From assembly GCA_031472005.1 (NCBI GenBank), contig PZJY01000002.1, positions 930,001 to 994,000 of the forward strand: a DNA stretch of 64,000 nt, read 5' to 3'. The DNA is from Tetracladium setigerum (lineage: Eukaryota > Ascomycota > Leotiomycetes > Helotiales). This document shows positions 24,279 to 37,527 of this stretch, piece after piece. Each line of letters opens with the position of its first letter. Positions within the stretch are counted from its first letter, which is position 1. The notes beneath the pieces are model-generated. The model was not told the origin of the DNA and ran no database searches. It saw nothing but the letters and a program-made list of their open reading frames with translations. The translations under genes and the position numbers were made by a program.

Positions 24279-25745
24279 TCACTTCGTCTCCTCCTCCGGC
24301 CACTCATACACCGGCATCGTCGCCATCTTCTCCTTCACCCCAACAGCAGCCATAACCCCAATCGCCAACTTATCCAACTTCAACCCAGTCACTACCCCAA
24401 AACCGCATTCCTCACCTGAATCCCCCACCAACTCTGCGGATTCACAAACTGCATCGCCCTATCCCCACCCTGCTGACCCCTCGCAAACGGCAACAACACA
24501 TCTTCATACGCCCTCAACGCCGCCTTGACATCCCCATCCTTCCTCAATAACTCCCCCGCAAGAACATATCCCCCAATAATGGCCAAACTGGTGCCAAAGC
24601 CCGGTGTAGCGTACGCCGCATCACCGAGTAATACCACTCTTCCTTTCGTCAGCGCCGGCGCTCGAATCTGTGCGAATGGCGAACAGTAGAAATCCTCGCT
24701 TTCTCGCATGCCTTCGAGGACTTCCTTGGCTAGCCAGCCGGCATCGCTGAACATCTCCTCCATTAAGGTCATGAAACTCTCATTCCCCTCTCTCAATGCC
24801 TCCTTCAATTTCTCCTTCGCCTCTACATCCCCTGGCGCTGTAACCCTCATGAACATCGCTCTTGTCCTACCCTCTGGATGGGTATCCGGTCGTAAAAATA
24901 TAACACGGCCGCCAGGCGCTGTATACCATTTCGCTAAGCGACTGCCATTTAGCAGATCCTTCTTCAAAGTGAAATAGGCTACATCGACACCTGCGTCGTG
25001 GATTTGCTCCGATGAGGGCGTGTTAAACATCATTCCTCGTATTTTGGAACCAAATCCATCAGCGGCGATGAGGAGATCGAAGGTTTGCGTTGTGCCGCTT
25101 CGTTTGAATTTCACTTCTACACCCCCTTCTCCTTCTACACCCTTTCCTTCATCTGCATCTTCAACCTCCACATAACTCTCCACGGACTCACTAAATATCA
25201 TATTTACCCTCTCATCACCAACTACAGCATCCAAAAAGATCTTCGCCAACTCCCCCCGAAAAATCTCATACTCGGACGTGATGGTCTGAATGTCCGATCG
25301 ACCTGTTGCGTGGATCGTACCGGCTATGGAAGTCCCAGATGTATTGAGAAAGGAAATTCCCTCTTCTTTCGTCGATTGAGCACGGATGGCTGGTTCCATT
25401 TTCATTTCTTTGATGATGCTTACGGCCGAGCTGCGAATATCGACACTGGCGCCGGTAAGGCGGAGAGCTGGATCTCGTTCTGATTGATGGTGTTAGTATA
25501 TTATTTCTCTTCTTGCATTTTCTTACATTTTCTTGGGAGGACAGGAGAAGAAACGAAAGGAAAGAAATATTCATTGAAGAACAAATCTATCAATCAAAAA
25601 ATCAACGAACCAACAATCGTAACCCTCGCCGTTGGATACGCCCTCAACACCCAAAACGCAAACACACTCCCCGCAATGCCCGACCGGACACGAGAATATT
25701 CAATGCCTTCTTCGGCAGCAGCGATGTGGTGACTAAATTTGCCAT
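24279..25745 (-). CDS. FAD-dependent monooxygenase (salicylate-hydroxylase-like), two frameshifts in the sequence given
   Basis: Exons 25745-25611 and 25479-24279. It belongs to the aromatic-ring hydroxylase/PheA-TfdB FAD family; the substrate is unknown. Exon 1 begins MANLV..KKALNILVSG. The dinucleotide-binding GxGxxG then breaks: GIAGSVFAFWVLRAYPTARVTIV is in another frame, needing one base near 25679-25681 (CCC on plus). Intron joins this to ERDPALRLTGASVDIRS, the family's conserved block. Further motifs: DLLIAADGFGSKIR, GRVVLLGDAAYATPGFGTSLAIIGGYVLA (FAD-binding GD motif). A second break lies at 24395-24398 (CCCC on plus): without it the protein stops at 24392, with one added base it runs to 24279 and ends EWPEEETK. 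Both corrections give 445 aa in frame. Either a recent pseudogene or sequence error; the same error type elsewhere favours error. Confidence 0.75.
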
Positions 25746-26814
25746 TATTTCTGGCGACGAGTCTTATCGATCAACTATCAAAAAGAGTTTTGGTGAAAAA
25801 AGATTGGCTGACTGACTCTGCCTTTTCTTAACAATATAAAAAGAGTCCATCTTGGCTGCTCTCTTTTATATAAGGTAAGGTAGACTTATGGCTAACAGTT
25901 TCTCGGAGCGTACGTAGACTACCAACCGCCCGAAACATTATTCGGGGCCGAAAGAAGAGGTTCAAAATAAGACGGCCGCTTTGTTTGGCCATGGCTGTGA
26001 GTCAAACCCTCCCAAAGCAGATGGAATAATAGATAGATGACTACCTACCTATGGAGCATGGACTGGATTATTGGATGATTACGTGTATCAAATCTCATTA
26101 TTTGTGCCCTGGATTGCTTCAACTGCGTGTTGTCGTCGTTTTGAGTTCCACGTTGTTGAACTCGGTGTGCTTCACGTGACGACGACGACGACTGACAACG
26201 ACGACGACACGTTTGACTCCAAAAGTCTCCCTCCTAAAATCAATCAACCATCAACTTGCACTGACATCTGGATCTGAGAAGAGTTATCTACTGTTTAAAG
26301 TAAACTATATGTTTTACGCTCACTTGAGCGGCTTCATCAATTTCACGGAATCACAGTCACAAAAACACAACACATGTGTAAAAACGGTTAAGAATCAGAC
26401 AATGTATTCTCTTTCAAAAATGCTTTTGGTCAGCTATCCGCCTATATTTTCCAAAAGAATGTAAATGTGACCCATGCCCTCTGTGGTGGGCAGACCGTAA
26501 CCTGCTCCTTGTCGCTAATGCAAATGCTATCGCTAAAATATTACAAAATTATAAATTTAGAGAGGACGCTAGAATCTCATAAGCTTCCGCGCCCCATCCA
26601 TTGTGTTACACTGGAAGTTTGTCCAGATATGCTATCCTCGCCATGCGGGCTTTGCCAGACCATGTGTGTTATACAGGATATAGAAGAGAAAGCGAGTTGA
26701 TTTTCAGGGCCGAGAAAGGTAGAAGCCCGACGATCGGCAGGGTATCAGAAGAGGTGCACTCGAGCGGGATGGTCGAGTGTCAAGAATGTCGTTTCAAAAG
26801 TTGAAGAGATACTA
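25746..26814. other. Intergenic, FAD monooxygenase promoter side to protease 3' end
   Basis: No supported gene. A GAC/CGA trinucleotide-rich patch occurs near 26177-26210. Other short ORFs are without family features. Confidence 0.5.
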
Positions 26815-28598
26815 TCATGACATGAGAGTGTAGAGACCGAGGATGGCAAGGAGGGTTGTGGTGGCCAAATTATTGTTGAGTTGGGTAGCCGAATTGCTAT
26901 TGGTAAGACCGGGGGATGGTATTGAAGAGCCTTCAAGCGCTTCAGCAGTTGACGTGCCAGCAGCAGCTTCTTGGCCACCCAGTCCTGGAGGCGTTGTTGC
27001 TCCTGAAGCAGGGGGAACTCCGGCGGCGGTCTCGGTAGGGGCAGGTAATCCTATAGGAACATTAGAAGATGCCACGGTACCAGAAGAGTCAGTTTCCGCA
27101 GGGGCGTCTTTGTTCGGCTGAACCAGAGACGTTGAGGAGGGCCCACCAGTAGTTGTCGTCGTGGTCGGCAAGGGAGGAGCAGGTCTCGGGGCAAATCCTT
27201 GGCAACGTTAGTTCCATCTCAAGTAAGGGAAGAGTAGTTTTAAATACCTATCCGGTTTCCATCAATATCAAAGACGGCATAGACGTTCTTGAGAAATGTG
27301 TCGCCCAAAAGCCACGCATCTCCAACTACATCGTGGCCATAGATATTGCTGGTACAATTTCCCTTGACGTTTGGTCCAACCCAGTCACGGGCGTCGATGG
27401 AGTATGTATTCGCTCCGAAGGTTAGTTGCAAGGGCAAGGTTGTCGTGCAGGGCACCCTCCAGGTAATATCGTCTTCCGACGTGGCTCCCGGGATGACGGC
27501 GTGGAGTCGTTTGATCTCTTCCTTTTTTGAGAAAATGTAAGAAGTTCCGGTGTCAACGTAAGCGAGCTTGAACTGAATACCGGCCTTCTTTCCATCGAAA
27601 GAAATATCTTCCATGGGGATGGCCCAGTCGTCTCTATCGGTTCCATTGACGGTGGTATAAGCTATATCACCGACAAATCGGGTGGTATCAGGAGCACCAA
27701 AGTTAAGGACTCCCGTATTTGGTCCATCCGTAGATCGACTGATGCTCACACCAAACAAATTGGCTGCTAGAAGCTTAGAATCAACAAGTGTTTCAACGAA
27801 GGTAGTATGGGGTCCTTTGGACTGTGCAAGTCCAAGGATGCCGTCAATAGGGAAGTTCTTGAAATCGTCGCTGGCCACCGTTGCAATACCAAAGGTTGGC
27901 TTCAAAGTGAAGCCAGCAATCGAAAGAGTGTCGGTAGCCATCGTTCCACTGACGTTGCCTGATCCATAATGCAGTTCAAATGAGACAGCTTCTGACTTGA
28001 ACGTAGTTGAGTCAATGGCACCAAAGTTGTTATGGGTCTTGCACGGAGCAGAATCACAGTCGTGGCCCATGACCCAACTTGTTCCAGCTCCGGTATCGAG
28101 AAGCATGTTCATAACAGTGCCATTAGAACCCAACTTTACTCTTGCGAAGTAGGAATAGTCGGTTCCATCTTGATCGATACCCACGCTGGCGGTTGTGGTT
28201 GGGACAGCAGCCGTTGATATTTTGTAATTGTTGACTCTTTTCGCCAATGGCTCTTCTTCCTGTGATGTTCTAACAACTGGGGTTCCGCGTTGATATTTGT
28301 GTGCTAGTCGTTCCGCAAGGCGTCGTATCTGGACATCGTGGGGTTGAGTACTCTGCATCGCGTGTTAGTCGAGTTCAATGGATAGCAGTGCGCGTTTACT
28401 TACCGATGGTAACCTTTGGACAATCTCGACGGTATGCTCAGTGCCTCTTCCTTCAACCTCCGCTTCCACCGTACTCCTCTTCGAATCTGGGGAGCAAGTA
28501 CCGAACTCAGCACATCTGTAGTCGGGTACCCAACGGAAAAAGGCGGTTGCGGGTTGTGAGAGTGCAGCTAGCACGAGGCAGCTCTTGAGTATTAACAT
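26815..28598 (-). CDS. Yapsin-like GPI-anchored aspartic protease
   Basis: Exons 28598-28404, 28352-27248 and 27197-26815 give 560 aa. It is a pepsin-family (A1) endopeptidase expected at the plasma membrane or wall. An N-terminal signal peptide (LILKSCLVLAALSQPATA) is followed by a propeptide and a dibasic KR site before the mature domain. Catalytic Asp151 is in LLDTGAGTSWVMG and Asp332 in AYVDTGTSYIF; the flap region FELHYGSGNVSGTMATD is present, and several N-glycosylation sites. After the protease fold comes a Thr/Pro/Ser-rich stalk (six Thr in a row) and a hydrophobic C-terminal tail (NNNLATTTLLAILGLYTLMS), typical of a GPI attachment signal. The Met at 28598 is chosen because it opens the signal peptide. 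Specificity for basic residues, as in yeast yapsins, is inferred. Confidence 0.9.
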
Positions 28599-31500
28599 CG
28601 AGAGCGGTTGATTTCTAGTTGAGAATCTCGAAGGTCGCCAGCATTGGGAAGAGTGGGCGACTTGGAGAAGGAGGAATTGATTTCCCTGGAGATCGGAAAG
28701 GCGAAGGTGATCGAATCTGTACAACTATCGGTTGTGTTCGAGGTTGTAGTACCCGATGAGGTGGCGGGGACGGATGTCGGCGAGGCCGTTCGATCACTTC
28801 CCTTCTTCTTCCCACGGACCACAACAAAGAATTCGATCACAAACAGAGAAAGTGTGTTGTCTTCGTCGCGAAATCTGGACTGCTAAGAACTGCTTCGGGC
28901 CAGAAAGGCAGAATTGGTATGGGAAGAGCACTGAGGCGAGTACCAGACTCTGTATTGACTGAGAATTAGGTAATTAGGTTGGTGGTATCACACGAGCGAT
29001 GGCATGAGGAACACAGCGAGGCAAGCAAGATCGAAGACAGTGAAGGCGTCGAGTATGCTCTATTGCGCAGGCTGGTCGAGATTGGGAATCCAAGAAGAAG
29101 TCGTTGTGGTCGTCGTCGTAATTGGAGGTCGAGCAACGAATGCAATGAATTGGAAAGGCGGAAAGAAAGACGGTGGACTCGGCAATGGTATATAGCAACT
29201 GATGATATTAACTTTTGGGGAATGGTCGAGAATGAAACAAGAGACGAGACCCAGATATAATGACGGTAGGGGAAAGATGGTAGGGTGGGGATGTCGTAGA
29301 GAAGGATCAAGGGGAGGAGGAGGAGAAGAAAGACCAAAGACCCAGGACCAAGAGGATGGTGAGGATGCAGTGGAGGAGGAGGAGGTTGAAGAAGATGGAG
29401 ATGGGAGATGGGAGATTCTGTTTGGATGAGAGAGCAGCCGAGTTCAATCCATCCATTGTTCTCCCTAAACTCCTTGCGGTCGTTTGTCTTGGATGATCCG
29501 CGCCCAAAAGTCAGTGCGACATGGACCAGCCAGGGGCTTGCAGATGGCGTCCTGCAGTCGCCTACTTGGGGTCTGGTGAGCCGCCATCGAGTTCTCCCCA
29601 GCACTCTCCACCGTTAACATCTCCAATCACGACCACTCGCTTCCCAGCGTGTTATCAGACTCGAAATTGCGATTTCTGGAAGTAGAGATGAGATGGGGAT
29701 ATGGATCCTGGGGATGGGATGGGATGAGGCCAAACCGAAAGAATGTGGACGCGCACGATAACGCATATTACGGTACGGAGTACAGTATTCTGGGAGGAGG
29801 CAGATGGCATTCTGCGAGATCAACGGCGGGCACACAAACACATGAACACACACGTTTCAAAACATTCTCGACCGAACGGCTGGTGGTGGTGGAATAATGA
29901 GGATCAACCAATCCTTCACTCACTGCAAGACCCGCCGATGGTTCTTCGTATCCCGCCATCTTTATGCAGGGAGATTGACGAGAGGAGGAAATGCTCCAGA
30001 AACTCTCTCTTTACCCTTCCGACTCCCGCCTCTTCCCTCTCTCTCTCCCTCCTTCTCTCTCCCCTTCGGCAACAACAGGGCGTCCACCTGAGCTCTAGCG
30101 ACGTCTCTTCAGCGCAAGGGCTTCCTCTTGATCACCTCTTGATCACCTCTTGATCACAGACCCAAAATAGGAATTACCTGCAGGAACAGCCAGGCCAGCC
30201 AGCCAGGGCGGTTGGGGCCAAGGGAAGGGGCAGCCCCCTGAAGCCTCTGATAGGCAGTGTTTGGCGGCTTACCCACCAATTTTCACCGGCTCCATGACGG
30301 TAGGCACGCTCAGAGATTGTGGAGATTTCCATGGCGTGCCAGGCGTGGAGACTATTGGAGAGAGGAGAGGATCCTCCCTCGGACATAACTGCTTTGTGCA
30401 CTGCTGTTGTGCATATAAAGTATGAAGTAAAGTACTGCAAGGGAAAGGACTGAGAAAGAGGGCTGGCCATCCATCGGAAAAGAGGCATTCATCCCTTTGC
30501 CAGCGCATCTGGAGTTGCAGACACTGCATTGCATGTTCTTCTACTCGTTTTGTTTTTGACATCTTTTGCGAACATCATCGTTGCCCATGTAGATCGTACT
30601 ACTATCGCAGACCATGGCCTGTCTCGTCCGCTAGACCGTGTTCTGATTTAATCTCCCTCCCAAATAGCATATCAAACTTGAAACGACAAGGCAAGCATCG
30701 CGGACAATTCTTTGATTGCAAGATGAAGAAGTCTTCGGAGTGCTCTGCTCCCATGTCACGATAGTCTTTCGCTGATAGCAGAGAGTAGATGAACTATGCT
30801 TCATTCGGAGTTCCAGAGTTCCAGACTTTTTTCTCACATCTCATCCTCATTTCGCACCGTCAGAACTCAAAGTCCGCTTTTGGTGGAGGCTCGGTTAACT
30901 TGAACCTCAACGACATTTCGATTGACAGCTCAACTCCTTTCTCTCTTGTGCCTGGCCGCGATACATCAATGATAGGTACATGGAAGTTTTCACTCTGAGT
31001 CCTATTCATCATAAGTCTCACTTTACCGTATTGCTTTATGTCTTAATTCGATTGTTTTCTCCAATCCCTGGAAACTTTACACACGCGACAGAACCTTCGT
31101 TGCGCCTCATGGCGCAACCTTACTGTATCTCGCAGTTTCCCTTATTCGTACGTCATGTAAGTTACAGAACAGAAGACTCCTTTCATGTGCATGCTCGTCG
31201 AACATTCTCACCTCGAATTATTCGCCGTCGTCCCATCGACAAACACCGTTTCATCAAATTCATAGATTTTTGCACAACACATGCATCAAGTCGTATAAGT
31301 AGCAATAAAATATATACCTTCTCTTCTTTCCTCTAGCAAATCTTGTTAGAAAAACCGAGACCCGAAATTTAAGCAGAAATGAGGGACTTTCCTTGGCCAC
31401 ATCTTCCTCGCTTTTGGCCATCCGTTGGAGGAGAAGTCTCGCTTTACGAAACCCCCAAATCAGAGGCTCTAGGGGACCTAAGGCGACAGTAGTTTAGCGG

Positions 31501-32395
31501 ATGGAAGAATGCTGCAGAGAGTTTACAGAACGTCAAGCTTGCCATGATAAGGGCCGCCAAGACTTTGATTTTCCCTCGTTTTCCCTGACTGACAGTCTCA
31601 CTATCGACTACCGGAATCTTATTTGATACCTATGTCTCAGAAAAAAACACGTAGGCTCTCTGAAACGTAAACAAAAAAAAGTGTGGATGGTGTTGGGATG
31701 GTATTTGATGTCGATATTTACAAATAGCAGACGTTGACACGACACGAAGTTGTAGAATATCAAACACATTTACAGTTTAGAGGGAAACAAGAAGTCTCGC
31801 ATGGATAAGTAATCAGGTTACCTTGAGCAAGAGAGTAGTGTGCCAACGCATGAAGTGAAAAAAGTGGTGCCGTTCTATCCAGACTATTGGCTGCTGAGAC
31901 AACAACAACAACGGCAACAACAGGAACAACAGAAACAGAAACAACAACAAACACATGTGAATCATGAAGGACTATCAAACGTGAGAAAAACCATCACCTA
32001 GGTACACTTTTACGGGGTAGGTAGCGTTTCATCAACACACTAGCAAGAAATAAAGAAAGGAGGAAAGATCTGACGCGTTTCAGAGGATGCAACTTCAAAT
32101 ACAGCCTGTTCGATATCGGAATCTCGACATGAGCAATTTCTATTTCCGTCTTTAGATCTGAGTAGTTATTGCTATAGCTTAAGCTCTAGGTGAGCTAAAC
32201 CTGAGCTAGGCTAAAGTAAGTGAGCTAAGGAGGCGAGTTTATAGTAGATAGAGGTAACCCGTTTAAGCTCCTCGACTATGACTACCGCTAGCTAAAATTT
32301 GAAACGGTAAGGTAAGGGTTATTTCAGGGCCGATTTTAAATCCCTTTTCGTAAGAGTTATACCCCTTAACGACTTGTTAAAAAATTTAATATTAA
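28599..32395. other. 3.8-kb gene-poor region left of the retrotransposon
   Basis: Starts with purine-rich promoter-side DNA of the protease (GGAGGA/GAAGAA runs near 29310-29420). A longest minus-strand ORF (29604-28966, 212 codons) is made of Pro/Leu/Ser low-complexity and is probably not coding. It holds an 11-bp triple tandem repeat at 30125-30157. The last about 250 bases (32150-32395) are rich in CTA/TAG and TTAA and look like an old mutated repeat. No tRNA recognised. Confidence 0.5.
30125..30157. repeat. Three tandem copies of an 11-bp unit (CTCTTGATCAC)
   Basis: Three perfect adjacent copies; each contains the palindrome TGATCA. Confidence 0.9.
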
Positions 32396-32400
32396 AAAAT
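32396..32400. repeat. 5-bp target site duplication, left copy (AAAAT)
   Basis: AAAAT directly before the left LTR; identical AAAAT follows the right LTR. Five bases is the usual size for Ty1/copia integrase. Confidence 0.85.
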
Positions 32401-32606
32401 TGTCGATTATCAGGATATTTGCCCTTATGATACCTGAAGTCAGCATACATCAGTCACGTGGATGCCCTGATAAGTCATCTAGCGTGTTCGGTCCCTCACT
32501 GTAAATAGCTTGCACTCAGAACATCACCTATGGAATCATTATGCTTATGAACCACTACACTATGCCACCTAAATGCCTTAAATGTGACTAACACTTTAAT
32601 TCTACA
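32401..32606 (+). repeat. 5' LTR of the copia element
   Basis: 206 bases, TG...CA. It differs from the 3' LTR at five positions, all transitions: four A-for-G and one C-for-T relative to the right LTR. Confidence 0.95.
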
Positions 32607-32622
32607 GGTTATCGAGCCCCGG
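32607..32622 (+). other. Putative primer-binding site
   Basis: The sequence GGTTATCGAGCCCC directly after the LTR is in the right place for the tRNA primer and looks partly like the initiator-Met type site of copia elements. The tRNA was not identified. Confidence 0.4.
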
Positions 32623-32908
32623 TTACGCTACTAGTGTATTCGAAGCATCATCATCATCTCTTCGAGCTGCTTTTAAGTCAGCACTGCCTTTCGGTCAGTG
32701 ATCATCGAAGTGCTGCTTGTTTATCGACCCCGAAATTCGTCCCTTGTGATCGCGACGCGTCACTTTTCGAGTGCCAACTCCGACACGAATCTACGAATCT
32801 GCGGCGAAAACAGCGCGTTCTTATTTATCGAAACCCTTATTTTATACTCAATTACGAGACTTTGGGTAACTTTTCAGCATCAGTTCAGTATAGTGCTCTT
32901 CAGTCACT

Positions 32909-35900
32909 ATGGTGAGCGATTCTACATCAGTCCTGGCAAACAGCCAGAGACTACGAGGTTCAGAGAACTATAATGAGTGGAAGAGACATATAACAGACAT
33001 TCTAGATCTTAACAAGGTTGCTAGATGGCTAGATCCTTTTACCAAAAAGGTTCCGAGACCTACTACCAAGATCACCGAATCGTCCTCCGAATCCTCCTCA
33101 TCGAAAGCTGCCGTCATCGAGCCTACCGAGGCAGAATGGGAAAGATACGAGAAGTGGAAGGAAGGAGATGCACATGTAAAGGTCCTTATACGAAAGAATT
33201 GCAAGGAAACGCTAGCTGCTCTCATCACCGACTATGATACGGCTCGGGATATATGGTCTATTTTATAAAAGCAATATAAAGGACATACATACACTGCAAT
33301 GTGGTCTGTCTGGAAGGACTACGTCGGAATCAGATATAAGAACTTCAAGAGTTTAGAAGCTTTCATTATCGCATTTAAGCAGAATGGAGAAAAGCTTCGT
33401 GTCATGGAACGAAACATTCATTCTGACTTAGAATGTATGCATTTTATTATGGCTTTGGACAAAGCCTGGCCAACATGGGCTTCTCGTCAGAGAGCTAATT
33501 CCCGATTAGATAACTACACTATGACATTAGAGCTTCTCATCGCAGATATTACGGATAAAGCAAGATTAACACCACCTTAAAAGGTTAAGGGATCTACTCT
33601 ATACGGTGGAAAGCAAGTACATAATGGAAAGAAGTCTAATCAGAAGAAGGATAATAAGAAATCATTAATATTTGGAACTTACAAGCACTATAAGTAGCCC
33701 AATTCGCAACATCCACTAAAGAAATGCTTTAAAATCAACCCTGATCTACTTAAAGAATGGGAGGAAAAGACTAGGAAGAAGTACACTCTATACGAGGACA
33801 AAAAGAAGCCAGCTAAAAATGAAAAGACTAAGAAGACTAGTGAACGTACGCAAAAGTCGGTCATGCATATGTCAGCCTTTTATCTTAGTGCATGTAACTC
33901 GATAGATGGTAGCCCACTTGACTCCGATAAATGGTTACTAGATATAGGAGCTAATTATCACTACACCTTAGATATCACCGCTTATAATGCTAGAACTTAT
34001 AAATGGAGTGATAATTTGGAAGTCATTTCGACTAGGAATGGTCTATCTAAACCACTTGGATTCGGAAGTGTATCACTCTATTACACTCTGCTAAATAGTG
34101 GGGTGGAATATGTCTTTTTGAGTAAAGTTCTCCATTTACCGTCGTGCCCTCAGAACCTCTTTAATTGCCGCGACTTCGTCTTTTCTAAGGGATTCTCTAT
34201 TAATAATAGTGTCTTTAGTAATCCTTCCGGTCGAGCTGTCCTTATGGTCGATGATCATGGCTTCATCAAAGAGCACACTAGTTCGCGAGCCTTTCCAATG
34301 ATCACTTCGCCATCCAACTATAACAACTCTAGCTCTCATCTGACTATCTCAAAGGTTAATCTACGTACCTAGCATCGTCGAATGGGACATCTTAATAAGA
34401 CGAATCTCCTCAAAACAGCTAATATCGTCAAAGGCATAAAGATCAAGGAGGGGAATGATATAGTTTACAAAGACGATAATAAGCTCTGCGAACCATGCGA
34501 AGTATCAAAGCCTCTGCAACGTACTCGCACCACCACCACTCGTCAAGTTGATACACTCTTTGAAGAGGTTCACGTCGACGTAGTTATATTTAAGGAAGTT
34601 AGAATTGGAGGAATGAAATACAGTACAATCTTCACTGAAAAGCTCACTGGTACCAGATGGTCCTACGTCATGTCAGATAAAGGAGATGCATTTGCTAGCG
34701 TGAAGAGTTTCACTCGCTACGTGCTCACTCAATTCAGTCGAAAGATAAAGCGTTGGAGACTCGACGGTGGCCTGGAGTATTCTCCACGCCAGATGGCCGA
34801 AATGGCCGACGATCTTGGTCAAATTGTGGAAACCACTATTCCGTACACTCCGGAGCAAGATGGAACTTCCGAGCGAGCTATTCGAATCCTTCTTGAGCGT
34901 ACTCGTACCACGATGGAGGATATGTCGATTCTATCATTCCTCTGGCCGCTCATTCTTAAATCCATGGTGCATGTGACTAATAGAGTTGCTACATTACTTC
35001 TCGATGGCAAGACTCCATGGCAAGCTCTCATGGACATCGTATCTCCTGGCAAGGCCAATATTCCATTTGTCGCTCATTTGCGTATTCTTAGCTGCAAGAC
35101 TTACGTACTAATTCCTAAGGAAAAGCGCGTCGCTTCAGACAAGATCAGTCCTCGAGCTGAAATCGGCATTCTGGTTGGCTACGACGGCCACTATATCTTT
35201 AAGGTATATATACTATCACGCCGCGGACCACTTAAGAATAGAGTCGTTCGCTCCTCAAATGTACGATTCGATGAAGGAGGCTACATTAGCAAGCCTCTAC
35301 CATGCGAAGAAGAGCTCGATTATCATGAAGTCGGTGCTTGGGGGATAGTTCTAATAATCCAGATAAACAACCATCCTCTCTTAATTAAATGTTATCTAAC
35401 TCTGCCAATCCAGATGGAGAAAGTAACTCCGAGCTCAGACGAATGTACGATGATTTAGAAACACGCGATGACGATCATGAACTTCCTGAGGACGATTTAG
35501 CCACTCACCAAGAGGATTCTGGGCCAATTGCAACTGGAAGTACATCTGGTGACAGCGAATCTGGCCAATTGGAGGCTTTTCCAGAGCCATCTGGCCAATC
35601 AGAAGCAGAGGATTCTTTGTCCGAAGAGGAGCCGGTCGTACCTAAACGTCGTGGTCGCCCGCTTGGATCGAAGAATAAGCCAAAGGAAGCCCAACCACCA
35701 GCACATGAGAATTCGTCTGGGAGAGTTACCCGTTCTCAAGCAAAGCTTTCGGCTCCAGCTGCTTCCTTTATACGCTCTGTTGATGTAAAATTCGACGAAT
35801 ATGATGCGCCTGCTCAACACCAGACTCCGGATGATCGAAGTCTGAGCGCATATTATCTGGCCAAGTATGAGCCTCTCTTTTTAAGCTGTTTCTTAGTATC

Positions 35901-37527
35901 CAGCTCTTCTACTCTTCCTTCTACCGACCCTGCCACCACTAAAGAGGCTATGAGATCCTCAGATTGGCTAAAGTGGCAGGCAGCTCAAAAGTCTGAGCGC
36001 ATGTCTCTGCAAAAGATGGGGACATGGTCCATTGTTAAGCGCATATCTGTGCCCAAGTCTGCTGTTCTATCAGGTCGTTATGTGTATAAAACCAAGCGAA
36101 ATCAGGATTATCTTGTCGTTAGATGGAAGGTCAGATGGGTCGTTAAGGGATATGAGTAAGAATTCGGTCGCGATTTTAACCAGACTTTTGTAGGAGTTTG
36201 CACTGCGACTTCTTAGAAGAGCATTATCGCACTGGCCGCTATGTTTAATCTCGAGATCGACCAGTGCGATGTCAACGTTGCATTCTTATATTTTGAAATC
36301 GATGAGGATATCTACGTCGAGCTACTATATGATTGGGAAGACTCCGATAGTTATTAAGTTGATACCAAGGAGTATATCTATAAGCTGAATAAGGGCCTTT
36401 ACGGCCTGAAGCAAGCTCCTCGTCTATGGCAGAAGAAGCTCACCAAGGGACTCTCTCAGTTGGATTATCTCCCCTGTCTTAGTGATCAGTGCGTATTCTA
36501 TAATGAATCGACTGGAATCATCATCGCTATACATATTGATAACATGCTCATCGTTAGGGGGGATAAATCCAAGATATCCGACCTCAAGAGTCAACTCAAG
36601 CGAATCTTCGATATCGAGGATCTTAGACCTGCCAACTACTTTGTCGGAGTCCGCATCACCCGTCAGAGTTTTAGTGCAAAGAAGACTATAACTCTGACAT
36701 AAGACGCGTACATCGACAAGATTCTTAAGCGATTTAGCATGACAAAGTGCAAGCCAGCAAGTACACCAATGGCCGATGGATTCTCAACTCACCTGATTCC
36801 ATTTGCCGGTGTTACATCATCTAATGAAGTGAAGCTGTATCAACAGTTGATCGGCTCGTTCATCTACCTTCTCTCCTACTCTCGACCGGATATCTCCTTT
36901 CCAGTCGGTGCTCTTTCTCGATATCTCAACAATCCTTCTCCTGACCATATCACCGGTGCAAAGCGCGTTCTGAGATACCTCAAGGGTACTAAATACCTTA
37001 GAACTCAGTTCACCAACATGGTAGACGACTCCTCTACTATACTCTCTAGCTTTGCCGATTCAGATTATGCTAGTGATCATCAGACGAGAAAGTCAGTCTC
37101 AGGCAATGTTTGGTTCTTTAGGGGTGGAGTCATAAGCTCTTCATCCAAGCGACAGAATTCTGTGTCGCTGTCCACTACAGAAGCCGAATATTACGCTCTG
37201 GTTCAGGCTATTCGCGATGCCATCTGGCACGGTCGACTGTTGAGAGAGATCGGCTATTGTGGTTTAGACCTCGAGTCAATTCGCATCTATGATGATAATC
37301 AAGGGGCTCTGGCTCTCACTGAGAATCCTAAATTCCACCAGCGTACTAAGCATATCGACGTTCGCTATCACTTCATCAGAGACCATGTTAAGGATAAGAC
37401 TATTCAATTGCACTACATTCCGAGTGATCAGAATGCAGCTAACGGCCTCACTAAGGCTCTTAGTGCTACCAAATTCGCCGAATTCGTCATTCTTTTGAGA
37501 ATGAAGACCATCAACATCACTACTTGA
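32909..37527 (+). pseudogene. Copia Gag-Pol polyprotein, inactivated
   Basis: Starts MVSDSTSVLANSQRLRGSENY (UBN2/gag-type opening). Gag runs through internal stops at 33266 and 33578. The zinc-knuckle region (33680-33740) has lost two cysteine codons to Tyr (TAC, TAT) and has a stop at 33695. Protease at about 33920-33950 reads DIGA where DTGA is expected. A stop at 34370 replaces the Trp before HRRMGHLN. Integrase follows with an intact-looking core to about 35330. A one-base frameshift in the G5 run at 35340-35344 and a stop at 35386 precede the RT part. RT has stops at 36157, 36214, 36355 and 36700 and reads HIDN where the YVDD-type catalytic motif should be (about 36530-36543). RNase H (36739-37527) is open and ends with TGA. 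No internal stop is TGA. Confidence 0.9.

Noticed and set aside
28966..29604. 212-codon minus-strand ORF upstream of the protease
   Set aside because: Composed of Pro/Leu/Ser/His low-complexity produced by purine-rich DNA on the other strand; no motif, no sensible start context.
30980..31336. 118-codon plus-strand ORF
   Set aside because: No family feature and irregular composition; in gene-poor DNA.
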